Shown one piece after another: positions 11,669 through 23,100 of a DNA stretch of 64,000 bases (positions are counted from its first letter, which is position 1; the number at the start of each line of letters is the position of its first letter). The DNA lies in contig JAZBQD010000022.1 of NCBI GenBank assembly GCA_036583965.1, forward strand, positions 1,670,001 through 1,734,000, given 5' to 3'. The position numbers and the translations under genes were made by a program. The notes beneath the pieces are model-generated. The model worked only from the letters and a program-made list of their open reading frames with translations, made no database searches and was not told where the DNA came from. The DNA comes from Prunella strophiata. Its lineage: Eukaryota; Chordata; Aves; Passeriformes; Prunellidae.

Positions 11669-12109
11669 CACACACACGGCCTGGGCTGGCTGGGAGACCC
11701 CTGCACCATCAAGCGTGAGCCCACATCAGCTGATCTGATTAAAATTTCTTCTTCCAGGTCTTGGTAGAAGCTTGTCTCTGAAAGACTGGAAAGAAATACA
11801 GGTCAGAACACTTTAATTTGTTTAGTTACAGTGATGGTTTTTCAGCTCAAATAAATTGCTGTTAAATAATGCAAGTAGTACTCAGTAGCTGGGAATCGGT
11901 CTGATGGAGCTGTCCAGTGAGCCTCTAAGGTTTTAAACTGAGTTTTAAATTGTGGCTTAAGAATTAATCCAGGTGCCTGACTGCATCGAGGGCTGTTTGA
12001 GAGTGGGCTGTGTTCTCCTGGGGTTAAAAACTGCCCCGAGGAAGTAAAGGACCATCGTGATACATGTTTGGTGAGAAATGCATCCTCTCTTTTGTTACTT
12101 TATTTTTAG
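11669..12109 (+). other. PDCL: PDCL upstream region with a possible 5'UTR exon
   Basis: The DNA between the array and the first coding exon of PDCL. A candidate non-coding exon lies at 11758-11801: it follows a pyrimidine-rich acceptor (TTTCTTCTTCCAG) and ends at ATACAG before GTCAGA. The first coding exon has its own acceptor at 12108-12109, seven bases before the ATG, so PDCL must have at least one upstream non-coding exon. No TATA box or other promoter element is convincing, and the promoter may lie in or left of the minisatellite. Confidence 0.4.
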
Positions 12110-12115
12110 AGCATA

Positions 12116-14566
12116 ATGACTACTGCGGATGATAAACTGCTTGGTGAGAAGCTGCAGTATTATTACAGCAGCAGTGAGGGTGAGGATGAAGACAGTGAGA
12201 AGGAGGATAAAGAAGGGGAGAGCAGCATTCCTGAAAGTGTGGGCGAGGTGGAGCTCAGCAGCGATGGCAGCGCTGTCAACACAGGTATCATCATATCAAT
12301 GGACTTCTTTTGTAAATCCTTTGTTGATTGGAAATTTTGTATGTTCTTCTAAAACTCTTTTTTTGAAATTAAATTTCTGTGTTTATGCATATTTGAATCA
12401 GAGGGTGATCAATTCGTGGCTGTTGTCTAACCTTATTTTTAATAGCTGTTCTTTTTTTATAGTTTGACTTCTCTGAGAGAATTAAAATTCAGCATCATCT
12501 CTGAAGCAGTCAGGCTTTGGATAGAAAGCTGAGACAAGGCTGATTTATACAATTTGGATGATAATATATCATTATTTTTGTTCTGATGAAAGCCATGCTA
12601 ACAATAGGGGAACTTGTGGGCTGGTGGTTCTATTTCAAGAGCACAGATATTAATCTTTGGGACAATTACAAGAGTAGCCTAGTTAAATAAATTGTAGCCT
12701 TCTTATTAAAAAAAAATAGAAACTCAAGGACATGCAGATGGCAAATTACTTATTTCAGTGTTTTGCATAGTTACAAAAACATGAACAGGGTCACTGTTTT
12801 ACTGATTTATAAATTATTCTTTGATTGTAAATGGTAGGCTAAATTGTGTTGTCTTTTTTACACTGAAATGGCTGCACACTGAACTAACTCCAGGGCCCAA
12901 GGGAGTGATCAATGACTGGAGGAGATTTAAGCAGCTGGAGACGGAGCAGCGGCAGGAGCAGCGCAGGGAGATGGAGAGGCTCATCAAGAAACTGTCCATG
13001 ACATGCAGGTCTCACCTGGATGAGGAGGCTGATCAGCAGAAGCAGAAAGAGCTTCAGGAAAAAATCAATGGAAAGGTAGGATGGCACAAAGGAGTTAAAA
13101 TGCCACTTAAGTATTTAACGGTTTTGTTTGCCTGTGATAACAAATAAGTGATTTCGCTGCAATACCAAAAGCTTTTTCCAGATTTCTCATCTGTTGATCA
13201 AGTAAGTCAGCTTCAGGGGATTAATATGAAGAGTTGTACAGCAAAACAATGAATGCTGCCTCCCGTGCCTGAAACTAGGAGCCCTTATTAGTATTCAGTA
13301 TTAACTATTAATAATTAGTAATTAATAATCAGTATTTGCTATTAAGTATTAATTTAGTAAGTGGATGTTGAGAATTCAACTCTGAGCTCCAGAAGTTGAA
13401 GACATTGGATGTAGTGAATGGTTTTAATCAGCTGGGCTGTTGACTAGCCCTGAGTTGTAGTCAGAGAAGTTACTAATTTGCAGACATTATTTGTGCCTTT
13501 AGATGATGAAAGTTGGCTGTGCTCTCCTGTATCTTGAGTGATGCAGATAAGTTTAATGAAGCAAGTGAACAGATGCAAAATACATAAAATCCTGTTAATT
13601 TCAGTTCTGCTGTACAGGCATGACAGTGCCACAAAATGTTAACTGAAAAGCTAAATGAAGAGCTGATGAGAAAGAAGCTCATCTTAGCCTCCAAATCAGC
13701 ACTCCCAGCTCAGAAAGCACATGGCCACCATTAACCTGGATTAAAGTGGGAGCATGGAGCAGCCACTTGTGTTATTAGTGCAGCTTGTGGAACCTGGAAT
13801 ACCCAGGGCTGAAATCACTGTTCCCACTGGAACAGTTTCTAATGAGATCAGAATGGAGTGTAATACACAGGGTGCTTGAGCCTTCATGGGTTGCACTTTG
13901 CTGTTATTAAAGATGAGTGACCCACATTAATCCTCTTGATTTACATTCTCATTATGTAAGTGACCCATATAGTGGTGCAGATGTTTTTCAGGAATCTGTG
14001 TGTGTGTTTTTTAGATGACTTTACAGGAATACAACATGATCCACAACGATGAGGATGATGAGGAATTCTTGCAGCGCTACAGGAAGCAGCGGATGGAGGA
14101 GATGAGGCAGCAGTTGTACAGTGGGCAGCAATTCAAGCAGGTGTTTGAGATCACCAGTGGGGAAGCATTTCTGGACACCGTGGACAAAGAGCATAAGAGC
14201 ACACTGATCATGATCCATATTTATGAAGATGATATCCCTGGCACTGAATCCCTGAATGGCTGCATGATCTGCCTGGCTGCTGAGTACCCCACAGTGAAGT
14301 TCTGCAGAGTGAAGAGTTCCCTCATTGGTGCCAGCACTCGTTTCACTAACAATGCCCTGCCAGCCCTGCTGGTCTACAAGGCAGGGGAGCTCATTGGCAA
14401 TTTCGTGCGCATCACTGACCAGCTTGGAGAAGATTTTTTTGCTGTAGACCTGGAGGCTTTTCTGCAGGAATGTGGTTTGCTGCCAGAAAAAGACGTACTG
14501 CTCCTGACTTCTATACATAACCCATCTGCATGTTACAGTGAAGACAGTGATCTGGAAATAGACTGA
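12116..14566 (+). CDS. PDCL: PDCL, phosducin-like protein (complete, 300 aa)
   Basis: PhLP1 is a cytosolic co-chaperone of the CCT chaperonin that assembles G-protein beta-gamma dimers. Three coding exons with matching phases are 12116-12284, 12894-13075 and 14015-14566, giving 903 bases including TGA at 14564-14566. The human protein is 301 aa. Residues 1-60 start MTTADDKLLGEKLQYYYSSS and continue into an acidic Ser-rich patch, a CK2-type region in the family. The helical G-beta-gamma-binding part includes GPKGVINDWRRFKQLETEQR and LIKKLSMTCRSHLDEE. The thioredoxin-like domain in exon 3 includes QFKQVFEITSG, HIYEDDIPGTESLNGCM and NALPALLVYKAGELIGNFVR. The tail is acidic, EDSDLEID. The ATG has A at -3, and the acceptor is seven bases upstream. 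No frame damage was seen. Confidence 0.96.
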
Positions 14567-14690
14567 GCTATTTATGCCATGGGCCTGTAGGTGTAGTTGT
14601 GCTGTGGGATGTTCTTGTGCTAGGGATTGTTCTCTCTCCTCCATCGTGTGGGTATGTATTCCTCCCCTTCGTGCACTTTGACTTTTGCTC

Positions 14691-14696
14691 ATTAAA
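14691..14696 (+). terminator. PDCL poly(A) signal (ATTAAA)
   Basis: ATTAAA lies 125 bases after the PDCL stop, preceded by T-rich sequence. A canonical AATAAA at 14912-14917 is the alternative distal signal. Confidence 0.5.
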
Positions 14697-14911
14697 AATA
14701 ACAACAAATTCCTAACACTTTCTTAAATTAATTCCATATCTACAACTAAAACACGTCTCATTTCTATGCAATTCAAACGTGTTTTACTTAACACAGAGTT
14801 CTAACATGATTCAGTCAGTTTAGGAAATTGTCTGTTGCAATGTCTCAGTGTCCTTGCACGTTTCAATTGAGATGTGGCCACCAACTCCCTAAGACAAGAA
14901 CTGAGACTGCA

Positions 14912-14917
14912 AATAAA
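14912..14917 (+). terminator. distal poly(A) signal of PDCL
   Basis: AATAAA, 346 bases past the stop and within plausible 3'UTR distance. Confidence 0.5.
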
Positions 14918-14934
14918 AGAGTTTTTAACATTCA

Positions 14935-17900
14935 AGACTTACTGATCTGGTCCTGAACTGCACCAGTTAAAAGTGTGAGGTCCCATGTTCCATTCCACAG
15001 TTTGCAGTCTCCTTCCTGGGAGTATCTTGTTCTAACACTTGGCCTTAAATTTTTGTTCCTTTCTCATTTACAAATAACAACAACCTCTGGCTTCATCCTG
15101 AAATTTGCTTTTCAGCTGGAGAGAGTTCTTCTTCCTTTAACCTTCCCTGAGACATAAATGCAATTACAGCTCTTAATACATTCTTGGGTTCTAAAATACC
15201 CATCCTTGGAGTTCACAGTAGTCACTTGATCAGAAAATGAGCTCTGCCTCTTCAGAGAGACTGCCTGCTACAAAGAGCTCCAACGTGTGTGCTGAACAGC
15301 AGCAAGGAGAATTTTGTTGGCAAAACGCAGAATTAGGACTTGAATAACCTCAGAATTTCATCCCATGCTAAAATTACTAAATCAGTAGTAGTAAAGTTAT
15401 TTTCTGTCTGCCTTCAGTAGTAGTAAGTAGACTATCATTACCTAAATACATGACCCAATGCAATGCCATGTTTAATGATTAAATTTAATTGCAATTTTTA
15501 TGTAAAGCACTTTGGAACACCAGGAAGAATTGCAAATGTGTCTGTGGATCCTAATAGGATCTTAATAAGAATGGATCTTGGGCTAGAAAAAGAAGAATTT
15601 CTAACTGTATCTATTTGAACTGTGTTTTAAAAAGTAGTATGAGCAGAAAAATAAATAATCTGTAATTTAAAATGACTGAGTTGGCACAGATTGCAGCTGT
15701 TTTAAGGAAACTGGCAGAAATCCAGGTTTTAAAATGTGGTGAGAGATTATTTCTTTTCATCTGAGAATTTCAGGAAAAAAAACTTATGTAAGTTATATGG
15801 AATTAAATCATTGAGTGTGGATATCAGCAGATTTAAGGAAAATATCAAAGCAACTGTAACTCATATCCAGGGTGAGGTTCAGTGAAGTCTGTTGTGCAGA
15901 CAGGGTGCATTTTAGCATCATCATAAAACCTGTCTTGGAGAGGGGATCAAGGCAGAGCTGTCTGCTTGAGTTGCTTTGAAGTTTATTTTTATAAAGTGCT
16001 TTTTTTTTTGCCTCCTATGGCAGCAAAACTGTAACAGGATCAAACCTTCCCCTGCTGCTCTGTGTCCAATGGCCTGGAGCAAGGTGACTCCTGGTGAGGA
16101 ACCTCCTGTGCTCAGGTAGGGGAGAGGTGGTTTGCAGTGCCAGTAGCAAAAAAGAAGGAAAAAAGGTCTGAATCCAATTAATCATTGATCTGGAAGAATA
16201 TAACAAGCACAAGGAGTGAGGGGAGAGAAGCTGTGCCCCTAACCCTGCTGCTTGTGCATGCACAGGCCTCACAGCTGTGAGCAGGGAGAGGAGGCTGAGC
16301 TGGGAAAAGGCTGCTGCTGCTTTTGCCCTTTCTTGAAGCTGCATTTTCAAGGAGCTCTATAAATAGGAGTTGAAAAAGCACTTGTCATGTAGGTGTGTAG
16401 CCTCTGGGAAATGTTCTGTTTTGGAAGGAGCAGCACAGTGCAGGGAGGCAGCCAGGAATGGGGAGCCAGGAATGGTGGGTGTTACAGGCCCTCGTGGCAT
16501 CACCTGGGTTTGCTCACAGTTAATGATGTTCCAATACAAACAGCAGAGTTTGGGCACACAATGTGAGTGCACAAGGAAGCACGGATGGTTGCTTGGCAAG
16601 GACAGGAATGAAATCCCAGGATGAGCTCAACATGGACATTTAATCATGGTGCCAGCATGGGTGCCAGGCAGAGCAGGACAAAATTTAGCTAAGAAAAGAT
16701 TACACTGAGTTTTTCTGGCCTCCCATCTGCCTGTTCTTTGTTTAAAATGTTCAAAATATGCCTTTGCTGAAAATCCAGACAAGGTTTCCTGTGCAGCCAC
16801 TGGCCTGACTGCTGCAGCAGAGGGGCCTGGGAGAGTCTGGAGACTCCCAGCAAGGGGGGATTGCTTTTCCCCTCCTGCTCAGTGAATCATTGCCTCTGAG
16901 GCCACACAGCCCCAGATGCATGTTTTCATTGTTGCTGCAGGAACCCAGGCAGCCCCATCCTCCTGTCCCCACCTGCAGGCAAGCCACAGCTGGGCTCCTC
17001 AGGGGCCTGTTTAAAAACACAGAGGATATCCCATGAGCTGTGTTTACCAAGAGCTCAAATAGAGGGCACTTCTGGCAGTGCTCTCCTCTGCACTGGCCCA
17101 GAGCACAGCAGGGAGCCCTTGCCTTGGCTGCTGATGCTGGTGGCCACACCAAACACCACCGTGTGTGGGTGCAAACACTGCCTTGGATGTGGCTGTACCT
17201 TGTGCTGGACAAACTGGTGATGGTGGGAGAGATTTCTGCAAGCTGCCACAGCTGGAAAACCAGCACAGAAAGCAGAAGAGCTCAGCAGTGCTGGGGCTGT
17301 GGGTGCCTGGGCTCCTGGGGGAGATTTCAGTAGTGAGTTGGATGCTGTGCCTGGGGTTGGTACTTGTTGGTCCTTCAAAGAAACCATTTCAAAGCTTTCC
17401 CTGCTAGCAGGAGGGAGATGCTTTGCTGTCCTGGACTGGTTGGAAGAGGTGCCAGGTTTGCCAGCAGTGGCTGAGCTGAGCTAGTTCCCAGTGGAGCATT
17501 CCTCCTTGGTGGCAGAGAGCACCCAGGCTGCTCTCTGTGCCCCAGGGGCTCTCTGCAGTTATCAGCTGCTCCCAGAGCAGCCTGGCAGGCGCCGATAGCC
17601 ACAGGATGTTTGTGGCTTAACTGAAAGGAGCTCAGCTCGTGCCTGACGCCAGCTGGAAGGGAAGGAGGGAAGGACGCTGGGGCTGGAGCAGCTCCCTGCT
17701 GGGAGGGGGGGTCATGAGCACAGCTGGAAGGGTCACGAGCACAGCTGGAAGCGTGCTGGGCTGGCTGCAGGAGTGTGCACAGGGAAGGACCTGGGGAAGG
17801 ACCGTGTCCTCCTCCTGCATTGCTGCTCAGCACTTCTGCACGTGGTGGGGCTGGGAGCACTGGGCTGTCCATGTGCCAGCACTGGTCAGGGCCAGCCCAG

Positions 17901-18355
17901 GGGAGCACAGAGCAGGTGAAGCTGCCTGCTGTGCCCTCGGGGTCATGTTGGCCTCTTTGCCTCCCCACATCCCACAGGAAACTAAAATGCAGATGATATC
18001 CTGGTCTAATTTCTGAAGGGTTAAGAAGACTGGGAGCAACTCCTGCCTTGGGAGTCTCTGCTTGCACATGTTCCCTTGCTATGACATTCTCCTACTACAT
18101 CCCTGCCAAGGCACCAGCCCTTTAAACCTCCCTCGTTTAAAATTCCTGTAACACCTCCCTGGGAATCCTGCTGGGATGGAGCTGAGGCTCAGGAGTGCTC
18201 CCCTCCTCTAGGAAAGCACAGGAAGGAGCTGCAGCTGCATGCTCTCTTACAGACTGTGGCTATTTCATGTCTACAAAACACCCAGGCAGCCACATTTATG
18301 TGTGGATAGTTTTTATGTGAGAGAAATACAAATGTTGGTCTAAGCAGTGTCACCA
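14935..18355. other. intergenic DNA between PDCL and PTGS1 (tail to tail)
   Basis: The left third is AT-rich and the right part is GC-richer with many short chance frames. No exon of a known family is recognisable, and there is no seven-helix olfactory-receptor-like frame on either strand. In mammals an olfactory-receptor cluster lies at this position. Confidence 0.6.
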
Positions 18356-18485
18356 TGGAATTACAGAATATCCTGAATTGAAAGGGACCCACAAACATTA
18401 TCACAGTCCAGCTCCTGGCCCTGCCCAGGACAACCCCAACAATCCCACCCTGTGCCTGAGAGCATTGTCCAAACAGCCTGAGCTG
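18356..18485 (-). mobile_element. CR1 LINE fragment, 3' end, truncated
   Basis: The + strand reads GGAATTACAGAATATCCTGA, then TGAAAGGGACCCACAAACAT and CAGCTCCTGGCCCTGCCCAG. This is the reverse complement of the 3' tail of avian CR1 retroposons as I remember it (variants of TGGAAGGGACC and TCCAACTCCTGGCCCTGC). A related copy occurs in the same orientation at 40797-41000. The fragment has no coding capacity and is a dead, strongly 5'-truncated insertion. Confidence 0.7.
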
Positions 18486-18676
18486 AGGCATTTGAGCAGC
18501 ACAGGGCTGGGGGGTGGCCAGAGGGGAGCAAAGTTCAAACTGCCTCAGGACACTCAGAGACCCCCATGGAAGCTTCTAAGGGAGAAGTTGCTCCATTTAT
18601 TGCTTCAGGTGCAGTCAGCAATGGCCCAGCACAGCACTGGTGGGCACAGCCAGAAATAGAGGAGTTTTTAAAATCA

Positions 18677-18682
18677 TTTATT
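18677..18682 (-). terminator. possible PTGS1 poly(A) signal
   Basis: TTTATT on the + strand is AATAAA on the PTGS1 strand, about 1.15 kb beyond the conserved stop. It lies in a local AT-rich patch (18660-18692). Usage is inferred. Confidence 0.4.
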
Positions 18683-19824
18683 ATTTTAAATGTCCTTTTT
18701 CCTGGAGCTTAACCAGGATCTGATGGGGATCAAGGCCAGTGACAGTGGCTGCCAGCTCCCACATGGCTGGGCTGGGCAAGGGCTGAGCTCTGTTTTGGGA
18801 GGAGGACAGAAGCAGGCTCTGTGTGCTGTGAGGATGTGTTTGCTGAGCTGTTAGTGCAGAGAAGGGTGATGATTTTGGGATGGAAGAGACTCCATCCCTT
18901 TGTGTGCACAGAGGTAGCATCTTGCTCTGAGCAGCCCTGGGTTGCCAAGCCAGCATGACACAGGAGGTCTGGGGATCTGACCTCAGGCTTCTCTCTGGTC
19001 TCCTTCAGGAGAGGCACTGCTTTGGTTCCTTCTCCCAGCTGTGCATGTGTGCTGGGCAGGCTGTTGCAGGAGAATTGGATCAGAACAGGCTTCTACTGCA
19101 AGCTCAGCCACTACTGGGCAGCTCAGACACTGTGTCCTCCCCATGCCTTTGCATGCTGCCACCTCCTCTGCATCCCTGGGGCAGCTCATTGCTTCACCAG
19201 GTGCAGCAGGGGAGGAGGGAGAGCTCCCTGGGCTCTGGGCTCCTGTTCTGAGCAGGAAAGAGAATCTCTACTGGGAATAGATGTTGTGTGAAGAAAAATT
19301 GGACTCCTGGTGAGTAAGTATTAAGTCAGTGCTAACCAGTTAACTAAAATGAAATTTTTCCAGTCTTACACTTTTCACTAATTCCAAAAGCAGTTTTCAG
19401 GCATGATGTGGACATGACCCCTCTGGAAGAGAGGCTGCTGGTGGCCTGGTGCTGGGAGGCAGCAGGGAAAGAAGGTGACAAAGCACTGGGGAGTCCAGAG
19501 TGTCTGCTGGGGAGCTCCAGAGGTGTTTTGTGCAAGGTATTCACTATCAAGAGATCTGGGTCTGCTGAGGATGGGGCTGGCAGCCACCCTCCTGAGGCAC
19601 TGGAGTTTTTCAGAGAGCAGGGAGCAGCCTCTCCTGGAGGGCTGGCATGGAGGACACCCAGGGTGGGACCATCTCCTGTCCTGTTTCTGTTCAGTGCAGG
19701 GGTGGCAGGGTGCTGCATCCCCACCATTCGCTGTAGGAAGGAACAGGACCCTCAGCACCAGGCTGGGAGCTCAGCGCAGCCTGCACAGGGCAAGGACAGT
19801 CCCTTCCTGGGCAGCTCAGCCCTG

Positions 19825-20181
19825 CTAGAGCTCTGTAGATGACCCAGCAGCCCGAGGGCTGCCGTGTTCTGCAGCCTCTGGCACATGGAATGCCACAGTA
19901 CGGGCACCTCTTCACGTTGAGGCACACGAGCTTCTCCAGGGATGCCGTCTTCACGATCTCAAAGCCAGTTGCTCCTCCAAATGTGCTGGGTTTCCAGTAC
20001 TCTGGGGAGCAGATGGGATTTCCAAAAAGCCCCTTCAGGGAAAATGGAGCTCCGATCTCCACCATGCTTTCCCCAAAAATGCCATTGGGTTGGGGTTTCT
20101 CCAGCAGCAAGCCTGGGTAAAACTCCAGAGCATCAATGTCTCCATACAGCTCTTCCAGCTCTGCTGCCTTCTCTTCCTCTC
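19825..20181 (-). CDS. PTGS1: PTGS1 last exon, frameshifted by one base at 19897
   Basis: The exon reads correctly from [20 protein letters not shown] through Ser530 to [11 protein letters not shown] (Tyr codon 19898-19900). One T (A19897 on +) then precedes GTG. In the literal frame the residues after CPY are Cys/Arg-rich, unlike any COX, and run on to a stop at about 19691. If that base is skipped, the frame gives [13 protein letters not shown] and ends in the ER-retrieval signal STEL followed by TAG at 19825-19827. The exon is 357 bases where 356 would keep the phase. Whether the base is real or an assembly indel cannot be told from the sequence. Confidence 0.85.
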
Positions 20182-23100
20182 CTGCACCAAGTGAACATCA
20201 GAGAGCTTTAGCAAGAGACTTCACACCTGGCAAGGACTGGCCTTGCAGTGGGCAAAGGGAGGGTGGCTCCCTCGCAGGCAGTGGCAAGCCTGACTTCCAG
20301 GCCAGGGGCTGTCCTCTGGCCCAGTCCTCCAGCCCCCAGGGGGAAGGACCCCTGCATCCCCTGCATCAGCCCAGCCTGCCCCACTGCAGGGCCACCAGCA
20401 GGCAGGGCTGGGATGGGCAGGAGCAGCTGCTCCAAGCCCAGTGGCAGAGGGGCAGCTCATGGCCTTGTACTCACCCACAGGCACAGAGCCCCTGCCCTGC
20501 CCCAGCAAAGCCCAGGAGCAGCACTGCAGCCCTACCTGTCAGCTCCTGGAAGGACTTGTAGGGCTTCATGCCAAACCTTTTCCGATACTCGTTGAAGGGC
20601 TGTAGCCTCAGCTGCCGGGACTCCTTGATGACCCCAACGGCCACGTGCAAGACATTGGCATTGATGGTCTGTCCCCCACCAATCTGGAGGGGAGAGACAA
20701 GGAGGGGCACACATCAGGCACAAGGCAGCACCAACATCAGCTCCAGAGGGCCACCACCCTAAAGCATCCATGTCCTGGGCTCCTGTTGTGACACCAGCAC
20801 GTCACTGCAGCAGCAAGAGGAGGGGGAGCTGGTGGGCAGTGCAAAAACAGCTGCAGAGCAGCTTGGTCAGGTCAGCCCTGCCCCCAGGGCAGGGCACAGG
20901 GCAGGAGACGTCCCCAATGGACAGTGACCCAGTGACTTTGGAGGACAAGAGAGATTTCAGGCTCACTGGGAGAACCCAAATGCCCAAAGGGCCTCAGGCT
21001 CAGCCTCAGCTGGGCTGCTTGGCACAAGCAAAGAGGGTCAGGAATGGAGCTGCAATCGCTTGGAAGAAAACATCCATGGGATGGCAGCAAAGAACAGCGA
21101 TGGCAGCAAAGAACAGCGGCAGACGCTGCTCCACAGCCGGGCCGGGAGCTCCCGGCATCACCGGAGTGTTTACTGCACAGAGCAAGGGCAAGCAGCAGTC
21201 TGCCCTGGGCAGACTGGGTGTGACATGGGCACGACGGCATGAGTGTCCCTCCTGGGGAGGGCAGAGCAGGGCCTTACCCTTCCTGCTACCTGCTTGGAAA
21301 AGGACTCCACCAGTGCCTCCACGCCGTAGTCCATGAGCATGGAGGTGTTGTAGAGGAACTGCTTGTAGCTGTACTCTTGTCCCTGGATGATGAAGGAGTC
21401 GGGCATCAGCCCGTGCCAGTGGTAGAGCTGGTTGAACTCCACGGCGATGCGGTTCCGGTACTGGAACTGGGACCCAAACAACAGCTCGGGGTCGAACTTG
21501 AGGCTCAGGTAGTACCCACTGAGGTGCTGCACGTAGTCCTCAACAACGATCTTAATGGTCTCCCCTGGGCAGGAGAAAAGAAGCAGCGGGCAGCAGCAGG
21601 AGCCACCAGCTCTGTGCCTGAGAGGTTACCCACATCTGCCACAGCAGCCACCCACCTCCTCCTGACCATTTTGGGTGGACCAAAGCCAATTGTTTTGCTA
21701 TATGGAACCAATACAAACGATTCCCAGAAGGATGCCAGAGGAACTGCCTCAAAAGCAGTTTGGCCAATGCCCTCAAAAAGAGGCTGCCCAGCGTGTGAGT
21801 CCTTGGGGGCCGCCCAGGGGGGTGGGACAGGGCGGTGCCAGCTCCTCACCGATGAGGATGAGCCGCGCCGTCTGGAAGAGCTGCTCGTCGCTCCAGGTGG
21901 GATGGTCCCGCTTGAGCAGGTCGCAGACGCGGTTGTGCTCGCGCAGCCAGAGCGTGGCGTACACGCAGAGCCCCGGCAGCAGCCCGAACACCTCCTGCCC
22001 CAGCGCCAGCTGCTGCTCCTGGGGCACGCCCGACGGGTACACCATGTGAACCGGCGCCTCGGTGACCATGGGCGGGTACACCTCTCCATCCACCACCTGG
22101 GGACACAGCAGCGGGAGGGCAGAAAGAGCAGAGGGGACAAAAACATCCCAGTAAAAGCCTGCCCAGCCGTGAGTTGTCTCCCTAAGGGCACCACATCTGC
22201 CCTCCTGCGAGAGGTGAGTGGAATGGAAACACCTCCCTCGTACAGCCCCAACTGCCTGCTGCCATCTGAGCAGCTGCACCCCAAAGATTGTCCCCCGGCC
22301 AGCAGCCACACAGGGCATCAGGGCTGGGGTCTGCCAAGAGCTGCCTGAGGAACATGGGCTTCAAACAGCCCTGGCTCACAGGGCTGGGATGTGTTCAGTT
22401 GTGCTGGGTGGTACCTGGAATTTCAGCTTCCCATCTCGGAAGAGGCGCAGCTGGTGCTGCCGCTGCAGGTTGTCCCCGTACAGATGTCCCAGGTCCACCT
22501 GTGGAGACAGCAGGGCATCGAGGCTGCTCCAAGGGGCACAGGGACCCCAGCACCCCCTCACTCCTGCTGCCCCCACGCCCTCACCCCGTGCCCCAGAGCC
22601 TTGGTGAAGCCACGTCCCATCCTCCCAGATGTCTTGAAGAACTGGTGGGTGAAATGCTGGGCGAAGAAGGCAAACATCATGTTGGTGCCTCGGGGATCAG
22701 CCTCAAACTTCTGCCGCAGCAGGAACCTCTCTGCCAGGAGCTGGGGGTCAGGGAGCTGCAGCTTCCCTGCAAAGGATGGAGGTTGAGGGAAGATGCCCAG
22801 TGCCAGCCTAGCCAGGTACTGGTGCTGTCTGCAGGGCTGCTGGTGGTGTCTGCTGCAGCACCAGGCACGAACTCATCTGCAGACACCTTGCAGCCCTCTC
22901 ACACAGGCCATGACATGCCCCAGCAGCTCAGCCTGAGCTGTCCCAGCAGCAATCCAGATGCCATCGAGCTCCTCCTGCTGCAGGGCCAGTCTGGGCAGGA
23001 CAGTGGTAGCACGTGGCACTGCCAGTGGTGCTTTGCAGATGTGTCCATGGCAGCAAAAGCTTGGCCATGGCTGGGTGGGAAAGGCTCAGGGCTGTCCCCC

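Noticed and set aside
11714..11757. A tiny intron using donor GTGAGC at 11715 and the acceptor at 11756-11757
   Set aside because: At about 43 bases it is too short for a normal vertebrate intron, so only the acceptor is kept as a candidate.
8365..11767. Overlapping open frames of 850-1100 codons on both strands with 11-residue periodicity
   Set aside because: They are a mathematical result of a 33-bp unit without stop codons in any frame. Frames switch register at each 32-bp variant, and no flanking sequence resembles a protein.
14021..14707. 228-codon open frame antisense to PDCL exon 3
   Set aside because: A shadow of the PDCL coding sequence with no recognisable domain. The sense frame is fully conserved.
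17375..18069. A 230-codon open frame on the - strand between PDCL and PTGS1
   Set aside because: The composition is unremarkable Pro/Ser/Leu-rich chance sequence in GC-rich DNA, with no domain and no splice context.
14935..19800. Olfactory-receptor gene remnants
   Set aside because: No MAYDRYVAIC-like or PMYFFL-like stretches were found in any frame.
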